20,648 nucleotides of DNA, taken from positions 1 through 20,648 of the IMG/VR virus record IMGVR_UViG_3300043775_000700. One strand, given 5' to 3'. This DNA is from a virus. The first letter of the stretch is position 1. The number at the start of each line of letters is the position of its first letter. Positions 1 through 5,339 of the stretch are shown one piece after another. Both the position numbers and the translations under genes were made by a program. The notes beneath the pieces are model-generated. The model searched no databases. It was not told the DNA's origin and worked only from the letters and a program-made list of their open reading frames with translations.

Positions 1-2
1 TG

Positions 3-995
3 AATTGGAATCTCCAACAACTATGGAATGAATGCGTTTATTCCCAACAGCGTGCGCTAGAGCCACGCGACTATTGCTATGCATCAGAAATCGGTCAGCC
101 ACTCGTTGACCGCTACCTGAAGATGAAGGCGGTGACCCCGACCAATCCACCCAACATGAGAAGCCTGCGTAAGTTCGAGGCAGGTAACCTAGTAGAGTGG
201 GTAGTACGCTACGTTCTCGAACGTGCAGGACTCATCAACAACACTCAGGAGAGGGTAATGGTCGAATACCCCAATATGCTTCGCGTATCGGGTCGCCTTG
301 ACTTCCTAGCGGGTGGCAAGATTGACATCGAGCGTGCAAAGCAGGACATCACGTCGTCTCACCTGCCTGAATCTATTCAAGCATCCTCCCTGTACATCGC
401 AGAGAAACTGCATGAGAAGTTCGGTGACAAGGAACTAGAGACAAAGGTTCTTGAAATCAAGTCCTGCTCATCGTTCGTCATGGACATGATGGAGAAGACT
501 GAGAAGCCAATCAAGCACCACCGCCTCCAACTCTTCCACTACATGAAGGGACTTAACCTCAACGGTGAACTCGTGTACATCTGCAAAGATGACCTGCGTA
601 TGATGTGCTTCCAATACGAGCCTAGTGCAGAACTAGAAGCCGAGTACCTAGCAGACCTTGCGGGCATCACCCAGTACTTCACATCAGATACTCGACCACC
701 TCTTGAGAACCACATCATGGTAGAGGATGGCAAGTTCAAGAAGAACTTCGGCATCGAGTACTCCAACTACCTCAAGTTCCTGTACGACTTCGAAGAGCCA
801 CGCGACTACGCTGACTCAGTCAAGTCTCAGGTTGCACGTTGGACTCGTGTGGTTGCCCGCTATGCCAAGGGTGAGAAGATAACCGCAAAGAACGAGGAGG
901 TACGTGCTGAGATTGAGAAAGCCGGCTACGACTTCAATCAGATTGTAGAACAGGCCAAGAAGTTTGGCGTAACAGAAGAGGAGGAAGAAGCATGA
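3..995 (+). CDS. PD-(D/E)XK exonuclease (RecB/Cas4-like), 5'-truncated by window
   Basis: Probable phage DNA-recombination exonuclease. An ATG lies at 123, but the same frame is open back to base 3 and the extra 40 residues look like real protein (a YCYASEIG segment leading into the phage-typical TNPPNMRSLRKFEAGN). The true start is therefore left of the window. Counting from the ATG at 123, PD-(D/E)XK landmarks are Asp60 in GRLD, Glu111 and Lys113 in LEIKS, and a QLFHY motif around 136-140, in the usual order for RecB-like and Cas4-like nucleases. I see no four-cysteine iron-sulphur cluster, so Cas4 proper is unlikely. The C-terminus is acidic (EEEEEA). The stop overlaps the next start as ATGA. 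NinB- and NinG-like genes downstream support a recombination role. Sure of the fold, less so of the precise substrate. Confidence 0.85.
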   Translation, partial: NWNLQQLWNECVYSQQRALEPRDYCYASEIGQPLVDRYLKMKAVTPTNPPNMRSLRKFEAGNLVEWVVRYVLERAGLINNTQERVMVEYPNMLRVSGRLDFLAGGKIDIERAKQDITSSHLPESIQASSLYIAEKLHEKFGDKELETKVLEIKSCSSFVMDMMEKTEKPIKHHRLQLFHYMKGLNLNGELVYICKDDLRMMCFQYEPSAELEAEYLADLAGITQYFTSDTRPPLENHIMVEDGKFKKNFGIEYSNYLKFLYDFEEPRDYADSVKSQVARWTRVVARYAKGEKITAKNEEVRAEIEKAGYDFNQIVEQAKKFGVTEEEEEA

Positions 996-1312
996 AAAAG
1001 CTAGCATTCAAGAAGGCGTGTGAGCGCATGAAGGAGACTTCGACCAAGGTCAGTGCCGCATACAAGATGGGCATCGACCTCAACGAGTTCATGGACACCG
1101 AGTACTATGTAACCACGCACCTGTGGGAGGCTGTGCTAACCAAGCAGGGTATGGACTGGTTCTCATGGTTCATGTATGAGAAGGCGTACCTATATGACCT
1201 GAGAGAAGACATGAAGGCACATGACGAGCATAAGAACGAGATATGCAAAGACCTCGATGGCCTGTATAATTTTTTAGTAACCAACAATTATTTTAATACA
1301 CCAACCAAATGA
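992..1312 (+). CDS. Small phage protein of unknown function (106 aa)
   Basis: Unrecognised soluble protein, mainly helical and charged, with a central DWFSWFMYEKAY segment (about residues 55-66). It resembles the DW-x-SWF-x-YE core of small proteins common in tailed-phage early operons, but I cannot assign a function. A GAGGAGG purine run just upstream could act as a ribosome-binding site. The ATG overlaps the nuclease stop (ATGA), and its own stop overlaps the next start in the same way, so the three genes are probably translationally coupled. The last dozen codons are abruptly AT-rich compared with the body of the gene. Confidence 0.75.
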   Translation: MKKLAFKKACERMKETSTKVSAAYKMGIDLNEFMDTEYYVTTHLWEAVLTKQGMDWFSWFMYEKAYLYDLREDMKAHDEHKNEICKDLDGLYNFLVTNNYFNTPTK

Positions 1313-1533
1313 AAATCCAATTAGAAACAACCTACAATTTAGGAGACCTCGTGTACTTCCTGAAGCACGACAAAATTGCAACGGGCAACATCTACAAAAT
1401 AGAAGTGACCGTTGACATAGATGGACAAACAGAATATCTGTGCATCCGACCATTGGACTCAGACCATACCTCAGCGGTGGTGCGTCCACATCAAGCATTC
1501 AATTCACGCGAACAGCTAATCCAATCTCTATGA
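1309..1533 (+). CDS. Small phage protein of unknown function (74 aa)
   Basis: Predicted small beta-rich soluble protein. It begins with a LGDLVYFLKHDKI segment, followed by alternating hydrophobic strands (IYKIEVTVDIDG, TEYLCIRPL). This resembles small phage proteins with an SH3-like 'GDxVxFxxxxK' opening, but that is only a resemblance. It is coupled on both sides by ATGA overlaps (start at 1309, next start at 1530). It has no signal peptide, membrane segment or catalytic motif. Its place between nuclease and NinB-like genes suggests an accessory early function. Confidence 0.7.
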   Translation: MKIQLETTYNLGDLVYFLKHDKIATGNIYKIEVTVDIDGQTEYLCIRPLDSDHTSAVVRPHQAFNSREQLIQSL

Positions 1534-1766
1534 AAATCGTAATCCAAAAGAACATCCCGATGGAAGCAACACGGGAAACCAAAAGCAAATACCCATTCCA
1601 TGAGATGGAAGTGGGCGACTCATTCTTCATCAAGTGCGATGCAGAAACCATGATAAGCAGGCGATCGACCGTACTGTCCTCGTCCGTGTACTACGGCAAG
1701 AGCAGCGGCAAGAAGTTCAAGTCACGCACATATTCCGATGGCTTTAGAATTTGGAGGATAAAATGA
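1530..1766 (+). CDS. Small phage protein with KYPFxxMxVGDSF motif (78 aa)
   Basis: Start chosen at the ATG at 1530, which overlaps the preceding stop (ATGA). A longer reading from 1440 would overlap the upstream gene by about 90 nt. The protein has the motif KYPFHEMEVGDSFFI near residues 17-31, then a Ser-rich segment (RRSTVLSSSVYYGKSSGKKF), and ends in an aromatic/basic tail (DGFRIWRIK). This layout (YPF..M.VGDSF, A/S-rich helix with YGKK.G.KF, ending in WRI) is a recurrent small phage family, possibly the one catalogued as DUF7303; I am not certain of that name. Function unknown. Its stop overlaps the NinB-like start. Confidence 0.75.
   Translation: MKIVIQKNIPMEATRETKSKYPFHEMEVGDSFFIKCDAETMISRRSTVLSSSVYYGKSSGKKFKSRTYSDGFRIWRIK
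1753..1757 (+). promoter_or_regulatory. Shine-Dalgarno-like GGAGG before the NinB-like gene
   Basis: GGAGG lies 5 nt before the ATG at 1763 and supports that start over an in-frame TTG at 1751. It lies inside the coding end of the preceding gene. A good SD is notable because most genes here have only A-rich leaders. Confidence 0.55.
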
Positions 1767-2197
1767 AACACAACGCAGTAATCACACCACAGGGGGCATT
1801 GAGAATATACAATCGCCCCCTCTTCGAAGAGGAAGTCAGAGCCATGTCCCGTGAAAAGGACTTGGCTGTGACCGTCGAAGTGAAGATGAAGAAACGTGTA
1901 CGCTCCGATGTGCAGAACGCATACTACTGGGGCGTAGTCGTGGCGATGATAGTGGAAAGGCTCAGGGAACTCGGCCATGACGTTGACCGTGACCTCACGC
2001 ATGAATTCCTGAAGGGCAGGTTTCTCTACTCTGAACTGACCGACCCGACCACCGGCGAGGTGATGAAAATCCCACGCAAAACGTCGGAACTTGCAACGGA
2101 GGAATTTATTGAGTACATGGAACACGTCAAGCAGTTTGCTGCTGAGACGCTTGACATATACATTCCTGACCCAAATGAGCAACTTGAGATAGGTTAG
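1763..2197 (+). CDS. ninB: NinB-like recombination protein
   Basis: 144-aa protein resembling the NinB/Orf family, lambda-type recombination mediators that bind single-stranded DNA and help load strand-exchange machinery. It opens with beta strands, then a basic segment KMKKRVRSDVQNAYYWGVVV (about residues 32-51) where R-S-x-x-Q-N-x-x-Y-W is the family's best-kept stretch. A helical region (MIVERLRELGHDVDRD), a KIPRKTSELATEEF segment and a C-terminal helix ending in an acidic tail follow. The start at 1763 is preferred because of GGAGG 5 nt upstream and the ATGA overlap with the previous stop. NinG lies downstream in the same operon, a frequent pairing. It is the last gene before a terminator-containing gap. 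Confidence 0.75.
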   Translation: MKHNAVITPQGALRIYNRPLFEEEVRAMSREKDLAVTVEVKMKKRVRSDVQNAYYWGVVVAMIVERLRELGHDVDRDLTHEFLKGRFLYSELTDPTTGEVMKIPRKTSELATEEFIEYMEHVKQFAAETLDIYIPDPNEQLEIG

Positions 2198-2396
2198 ACC
2201 CTTGGTTACTTCAAAAGAAAAGACAGAGAAAAGAAACAAGTCAAGAAGAAACCTAAAGAGAAGAAAAGAAAAAGCCTCCCCCCGTGAAAAACAAACTACC
2301 CCGCCCCACAAAGGGGCAGCTACCCGATCCAACATACTCGCGTATGAAGTTTGCCTCTTGCACCGACAGGGCTGATTCGGATGGTGGGATAGGGGT

Positions 2397-2443
2397 AAAA
2401 AAAAAGCCCTCGTCTGGTACGTCCGAGGGCATTTTGATTGAGA
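2397..2443. terminator. Stem-loop terminator, probably bidirectional
   Basis: A perfect 7-bp stem GCCCTCG (2406-2412) / CGAGGGC (2424-2430) with an 11-nt loop. It is followed on + by ATTTTGATTGAGATTTT, and flanked on the left by nine A (2397-2405), which read as a U-tract on the opposite strand. It probably ends the NinB operon transcript and would also stop antisense transcription. Confidence 0.7.
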
Positions 2444-2461
2444 TTTTGATTTCTCAATTCC

Positions 2462-2493
2462 CACATTGCACTGGTACCAGACACTGCAATGTG
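2462..2493. repeat. Nested inverted repeat (possible operator)
   Basis: Arms CACATTGCA (2462-2470) and TGCAATGTG (2485-2493) are perfect 9-bp inverted repeats. The 14-nt spacer between them contains a second perfect palindrome, CTGGTACCAG (2471-2480). No U-tract follows, so it is not a terminator. It lies about 50 nt upstream of the -33 box of the MazG-like promoter, a plausible place for a dimeric repressor or activator site. Confidence 0.5.
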
Positions 2494-2543
2494 AGAACGC
2501 AACAAATGTATGGCGACCGGAACACGGAAGTCAAAAGAAATAA

Positions 2544-2574
2544 TTGCACTAAAGACACACATAAGTTATCTTTG
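2544..2574 (+). promoter_or_regulatory. Bacteroidetes-type promoter for the MazG-NinG operon
   Basis: -33 TTG (2544-2546), 20-nt spacer, then -7 TATCTTTG (2567-2574), matching TAnnTTTG. The ATG of the MazG-like gene begins only 4 nt after the -7 box, at 2579. The transcript is therefore predicted to start at or within a few bases of the start codon, giving a leaderless or nearly leaderless mRNA. Confidence 0.65.
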
Positions 2575-2578
2575 TAAA

Positions 2579-2956
2579 ATGAAGCAACAAATCCAACAAC
2601 TAATCGAGTGGCACAATGCCACCGGAGTAACAACTCCAACCAAGCCAACAGACCTTATTGCCACGCGACACCTGCTGCGCTACGACCTCATGACGGAGGA
2701 GAATGATGAATACCTTCAGGCATGGGAGATGGTCGACATAGCCGATGCCCTTGGCGATATGCTCTACATCCTTGTGGGTACGATCGTGGAGCATGGCCTT
2801 CAGGATAAGATAGAGGCCATCTTCGATGAGATACACCGCAGCAACATGACCAAGGTCGTGGATGGCAAGGTAATCAGACGAGACGATGGGAAGATACTCA
2901 AGCCGGAGGGATACGAGAAGCCAAACCTTAAACCCATATTGGAAGATGCGATATGA
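2579..2956 (+). CDS. MazG-like nucleotide pyrophosphohydrolase
   Basis: 125-aa all-alpha protein of the MazG/PRA-PH superfamily, metal-dependent enzymes that cleave nucleoside triphosphates or related compounds to monophosphate and pyrophosphate. Metal-ligand pattern: Glu40/41 and Glu44 in MTEENDEY, then Asp53/Asp56 and Asp60 in DIADALGD, followed by the hydrophobic helix MLYILVGTIVEHG. After IFDEIHRSNMTK comes a C-terminal segment with a KPEGYEKPN motif, typical of phage versions. I chose the ATG at 2579 because an upstream ATG at 2510 would read through the promoter. Likely role: tuning the nucleotide or alarmone pool during infection; the substrate cannot be read from sequence. First gene after a new promoter; stop overlaps the next start (ATGA). 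Confidence 0.8.
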   Translation: MKQQIQQLIEWHNATGVTTPTKPTDLIATRHLLRYDLMTEENDEYLQAWEMVDIADALGDMLYILVGTIVEHGLQDKIEAIFDEIHRSNMTKVVDGKVIRRDDGKILKPEGYEKPNLKPILEDAI

Positions 2957-3177
2957 AAAATAAAAAAGTAGAATTCTATCAGGTTCCTAAAAACGAATGG
3001 CAGATGCCCATTGAGAAGGGATACAAGATGGCCTGTTGCGACTGCGGACTTGTCCACGCTATGGACTTCAAGGTGATTGACCCAGACACCAACAAGGTAA
3101 TCAAGAACGCACGGACGATCCTCAGGGCAAGAAGGCATGAGACGTTGACCAAGCAGCTCAGAAAAAACAAATACTGA
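2953..3177 (+). CDS. Small phage protein with CCDCGLVH motif
   Basis: 74-aa basic protein. It starts with a VEFYQVPKNEWQMPI segment, then GYKMACCDCGLVHAMDFKV at about residues 23-41, and ends in an Arg/Lys-rich tail. The Cys-Cys-x-Cys...His cluster looks like a small zinc knuckle, though a full four-ligand site is not obvious. This 'GYKMxCCDCGLVH' protein is a frequent small hypothetical in tailed phages; function unknown. The start overlaps the MazG stop (ATGA). Confidence 0.75.
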   Translation: MKNKKVEFYQVPKNEWQMPIEKGYKMACCDCGLVHAMDFKVIDPDTNKVIKNARTILRARRHETLTKQLRKNKY

Positions 3178-3183
3178 AAGAAT

Positions 3184-3456
3184 ATGAATGAACAAACAGC
3201 AATAGAATGGCTAGTGGAGCAGGTCAACAGTGACTGCCTAAACTCCACGTTTATCAGGCCAGAACTGATTAGGAAGGCCAAGGCAATGGAACGTGAGCAG
3301 ATTGAGGGAGCGTTTAATGGCGGGACTCACTTTGACGCATACCATCCCAACTGCCCAGCTGGTAATACCTACTACGAAACAATGTACGAGAAGCGTAAGA
3401 CCATGGTGGCTGATCTAAAGGACTTCTTTAACTTTAGCAAATACAAGAAGAAATGA
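3184..3456 (+). CDS. Small phage protein, MNEQTAIEWL type (90 aa)
   Basis: Helical, charged 90-aa protein opening with TAIEWLVEQV and continuing with a KAKAMEREQI helix and a Tyr-rich C-terminal part (NTYYETMYEKRK). The 'T-A-x-E-W-L...K-A-K-x-M-E-x-x-Q-I' layout recurs in small hypotheticals of Bacteroidetes phages and prophages, which supports the host assignment. Function unknown. It begins 6 nt after the preceding stop, and its stop overlaps the next start. Confidence 0.75.
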   Translation: MNEQTAIEWLVEQVNSDCLNSTFIRPELIRKAKAMEREQIEGAFNGGTHFDAYHPNCPAGNTYYETMYEKRKTMVADLKDFFNFSKYKKK

Positions 3457-3668
3457 AAGCAATACTTGAATTCAATCTTCCGGATGATCAATCCGACTTC
3501 GACCTCGCGATTAAAGCCCTTGACATGAGAATTGCCTTAGATGGCATCCGAGAATATCTCAGGGGAAAAGTAAAGTACGATACCCATGACGAAAAGAAGT
3601 GGGAAGCATACAACGAGGTGTACGAACAATTTTACGAAATCATCAATAACTACAACATAAATCTATGA
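3453..3668 (+). CDS. Small phage protein, MKAILEFNLP type (71 aa)
   Basis: 71-aa protein with an N-terminal MKAILEFNLPDD strand, a DFDLAIKALDMRIALDGIREYLR helical region, and a FYEIINNYNINL end. It matches a small family widespread in tailed-phage early and replication operons ('MKAILEFNLPED...EYLR...FYEIL...NI') with no known function. ATGA overlaps on both sides imply coupled translation. Confidence 0.8.
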   Translation: MKAILEFNLPDDQSDFDLAIKALDMRIALDGIREYLRGKVKYDTHDEKKWEAYNEVYEQFYEIINNYNINL

Positions 3669-3940
3669 TTAAGATTTCAGACAAGCCATCCAAGAAGGTG
3701 GAACACTTTACCGGAACGATAACAATGGCCTTTCCGGGGTTCGAAAACAAAGTTTGGAACTTTACGGTGTTGCGTACAACGAATGGATCAACTACCTTTG
3801 CTGTACAGGCAGACTATGAGCAATTCAAACAATACGTCGAAGAGGATGGGGCAATTGATTACTTTGCTTCGATACTCGAAGAGACCGTCAAGGCAAACTT
3901 GGCTAAAGAACAGGCAGACTGGAAGCCTACCGATAAATAA
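3665..3940 (+). CDS. Hypothetical phage protein (91 aa)
   Basis: Unrecognised 91-aa soluble protein. The N-terminal half looks beta-rich (FTGTITMAFPGFENKVWNF) and the C-terminal half helical and acidic (YEQFKQYVEEDGAIDYFASILEETV). No catalytic motif, signal peptide or membrane segment is seen. The start overlaps the preceding stop (ATGA), and NinG follows after 8 nt. Confidence 0.65.
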   Translation: MIKISDKPSKKVEHFTGTITMAFPGFENKVWNFTVLRTTNGSTTFAVQADYEQFKQYVEEDGAIDYFASILEETVKANLAKEQADWKPTDK

Positions 3941-3948
3941 GATAGCTT

Positions 3949-4488
3949 ATGAAGGCGAGGAATAAGAAGTGCAGGATCTGTAGACAGGAGTTCACTCCAA
4001 AATACAGCACGATGCAAGCAACGTGTGAGAACATCGAATGCATGATTGCTTACTCCTCCAAGCAGAAGGATAGAAAGGTTAAACGAGAACTGAAAGAGAT
4101 TAAGGAACGTAACAAGTCCGTGTCTCAGTGGAGGAAAGAACTCCAGCAGGTGTTTAACCAATTCATTAGGCTTCGAGACCAAGGGAAGGGGTGTATATCC
4201 TGCGGGAAGAAGCTACAGGGGAAGTACGATGCCGGCCACTACTTTAGTGTCGGCTCGTACCCCAACCTGAGATTTCATGAGGACAACGTACACGGCCAGT
4301 GTGTAGAGTGTAACCAGCACAAGCACGGTAACCTGATCGAGTACGGCATCCGGATTGAGAAGCGGATCGGCAAGAAGACGCTTGAGGAACTACACTCCCT
4401 CCGGAATGAACGCCTGAGCCTGCCGCTTGATAAGATAAAGGAATTGATATACCACTATAAGGACAAAGTAAAAGAGATAAAAAAATGA
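3949..4488 (+). CDS. ninG: NinG/Rap-like recombination protein
   Basis: 179-aa match to the NinG (Rap) family, lambda-type proteins that act on Holliday and other branched junctions in phage recombination. The N-terminus carries two Cys pairs (C8-x2-C11 and C26-x4-C31), followed by a basic coiled segment (KDRKVKRELKEIKERNK) and a conserved WRKELQQVFNQFIRLRDQG helix. The HNH-like zinc part is C82-x2-C85, then DAGHYFS with His97, then C118-x2-C121 and HKHGN (His124, His126). Length and motif order are normal for the family. Start ATG at 3949, 8 nt after the previous stop; the stop overlaps a 16-codon micro-ORF by ATGA. Confidence 0.9.
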   Translation: MKARNKKCRICRQEFTPKYSTMQATCENIECMIAYSSKQKDRKVKRELKEIKERNKSVSQWRKELQQVFNQFIRLRDQGKGCISCGKKLQGKYDAGHYFSVGSYPNLRFHEDNVHGQCVECNQHKHGNLIEYGIRIEKRIGKKTLEELHSLRNERLSLPLDKIKELIYHYKDKVKEIKK

Positions 4489-4535
4489 TAGACCCACCAA
4501 CTTGGGAAGACCTAGGTTACGCTAATTTTGAATGA
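4485..4535 (+). CDS. 16-codon micro-ORF between ninG and a membrane-protein gene
   Basis: A 16-residue reading frame (MIDPPTWEDLGYANFE) starts at the ATG that overlaps the ninG stop (ATGA, 4485-4488). It ends at a TGA that overlaps the next start (ATGA, 4532-4535). It exactly fills the gap between two genes with the same overlap at each end as most neighbouring junctions. The peptide is acidic with no membrane or signal character. It may be a real microprotein, or simply a translational bridge carrying ribosomes from ninG to the next gene. Confidence 0.45.
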   Translation: MIDPPTWEDLGYANFE

Positions 4536-4933
4536 TGGACAAGACCAAGAATTTATATACCTTAATCATCCTTGCACTCAGTGTTGTGATCCTATTCGGA
4601 GTATTCTTTATGGTATTCCGGATGGGCATCCTTCACACGAGTTCAGAGAATGAAGCCGTGGCCATAGAAAGGCTGCATGAAATCAACGAGAAGTACATCG
4701 CACAGATGGACTCTAACCTGTTCATAGTAACGCAAACCAAGGCCGCCCTTGACTCCTTCATGGTGCAGGATCAGCAGCAGTTTGTGATCGAACAGGAGCG
4801 CATAGAGAAAGCACAGAAAATTGTTTCACGAATACCCCATTTACCAGATGATTCGCTTAAAAGTTTATACGTTAGCTCTTGGAATTACCTTCTCAACGAG
4901 TATCGTAACGGGCGTCTACGCCCAGCCCAGTAA
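4532..4933 (+). CDS. N-terminally anchored coiled-coil membrane protein (inner-membrane spanin candidate)
   Basis: 133-aa protein with a short basic N-terminus, one strong transmembrane helix at about residues 8-29, then a hydrophilic, probably coiled-coil domain (about 36-100) and a basic tail. This is the topology of Rz-type i-spanins: N-in anchor, periplasmic coiled coil. The start can be either ATG at 4532 or 4535; 4532 makes the ATGA overlap with the micro-ORF. Its 3' end overlaps the next gene by 86 nt in another frame, as Rz/Rz1 pairs often do. No sequence motif proves a spanin function, and it lies on the strand opposite the holin/endolysin pair. Confidence 0.6.
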   Translation: MMDKTKNLYTLIILALSVVILFGVFFMVFRMGILHTSSENEAVAIERLHEINEKYIAQMDSNLFIVTQTKAALDSFMVQDQQQFVIEQERIEKAQKIVSRIPHLPDDSLKSLYVSSWNYLLNEYRNGRLRPAQ

Positions 4934-5264
4934 CGCACCTCAAGTGTCTCGCGAGGCACAGGAGGTAGTATCCGCAGCCGTTGAGACCATCAAGCAGGAT
5001 AAGATCACGATCGAGGCTCGATCAGAACGCATCCGACTTATGAAGGCGCAGCTAGAGGCTTCTCAAGTAGCCCTAGATTTGGCTATCGAAAACGGAGACC
5101 TGTGCGAAGAGGTTCGTCAGAACCAACTGGCGGAAATTCGTTTCTTGAAAGAACAATACGTCTTTATGAAATCTGAGATGAAGAAAGAAAGACGAAGAAA
5201 AATATTTTGGAAATGTACAACGATTGCTCTGGGTGGGGCATCGTTGTATTTGTTGTTGTTATAG
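4848..5264 (+). CDS. Exported coiled-coil protein with C-terminal TM helix (spanin-like candidate)
   Basis: 138 aa from the ATG at 4848; a TTG at 4821 in the same frame would spoil the signal sequence. Residues 1-25 form a Sec-type signal peptide with a plausible cleavage site GVYA|Q. Residues 35-115 are a long charged coiled coil, and 119-138 are a hydrophobic C-terminal helix (TTIALGGASLYLLLL) preceded by KKERRRK. An exported N-terminus plus C-terminal inner-membrane anchor recalls unimolecular spanins, but no lipobox cysteine follows the signal, so it is not a classical u-spanin or Rz1. The gene overlaps the preceding membrane gene by 86 nt. Best view: the second member of a membrane-associated pair acting at late lysis, unproven. 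Confidence 0.6.
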   Translation: MIRLKVYTLALGITFSTSIVTGVYAQPSNAPQVSREAQEVVSAAVETIKQDKITIEARSERIRLMKAQLEASQVALDLAIENGDLCEEVRQNQLAEIRFLKEQYVFMKSEMKKERRRKIFWKCTTIALGGASLYLLLL

Positions 5265-5290
5265 TTGTTACAGTTGTTTATTGTTAAAGA

Positions 5291-5325
5291 AAAGGGAGAC
5301 CAAACGTGGCCTCCCTTTTTTTGAC
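5291..5325. terminator. Bidirectional terminator between convergent operons
   Basis: Stem GGGAGACC (5294-5301) / GGCCTCCC (5308-5315) with one A-C mismatch and loop AAACGT, followed on + by seven T (5316-5322). On the - strand the same stem is followed by TTTTCTTT. It lies between the + operon (last stop 5264) and the - operon (last stop 5340), where both transcripts need to end. Confidence 0.8.
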
Positions 5326-5339
5326 TTATGAACTTTAAA

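Larger units (their letters stand above)
2198..2578. other. Gene-free intergenic region with terminator, inverted repeats and promoter
   Basis: About 380 nt without a convincing gene. It begins with a purine-rich AAGAAA-like stretch (about 2210-2275). Next come a short GC hairpin (GCCCC 2303-2307, ACAAA loop, GGGGC 2313-2317, no U-tract), a strong stem-loop terminator (2406-2430), a nested inverted repeat (2462-2493), and a Bacteroidetes-type promoter abutting the MazG-like start. It separates the NinB operon from the MazG-NinG operon, so it is most likely a regulatory boundary. Confidence 0.6.

Noticed and set aside
3-995. Nuclease as Cas4 of a CRISPR system
   Set aside because: No iron-sulphur cysteine set, no cas genes or repeats nearby; neighbours are phage recombination genes.
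2303-2317. GCCCC-ACAAA-GGGGC hairpin as a second terminator
   Set aside because: No U-tract on either strand; a terminator with U-tract lies about 90 nt further on.
1691-2464. 257-aa open frame on the - strand
   Set aside because: It lies antisense to the NinB-like gene and runs through the terminator and purine-rich gap; the protein is Phe/Leu-rich with no recognisable domain, as expected of an antisense shadow.
2284-2577. 97-aa open frame on + in the intergenic region, GTG start
   Set aside because: It spans the terminator hairpin, the nested inverted repeat and most of the promoter; composition is not protein-like and no ribosome site precedes it.
2510-2578. N-terminal extension of the MazG-like gene from the ATG at 2510
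   Set aside because: It would include the -33 and -7 boxes as coding sequence; the extra residues do not resemble the family's N-terminus.
4848-5264. Lipoprotein (Rz1-type) assignment for the second coiled-coil protein
   Set aside because: No cysteine at the signal cleavage region; the only cysteines are in the coiled coil and near the C-terminal helix.
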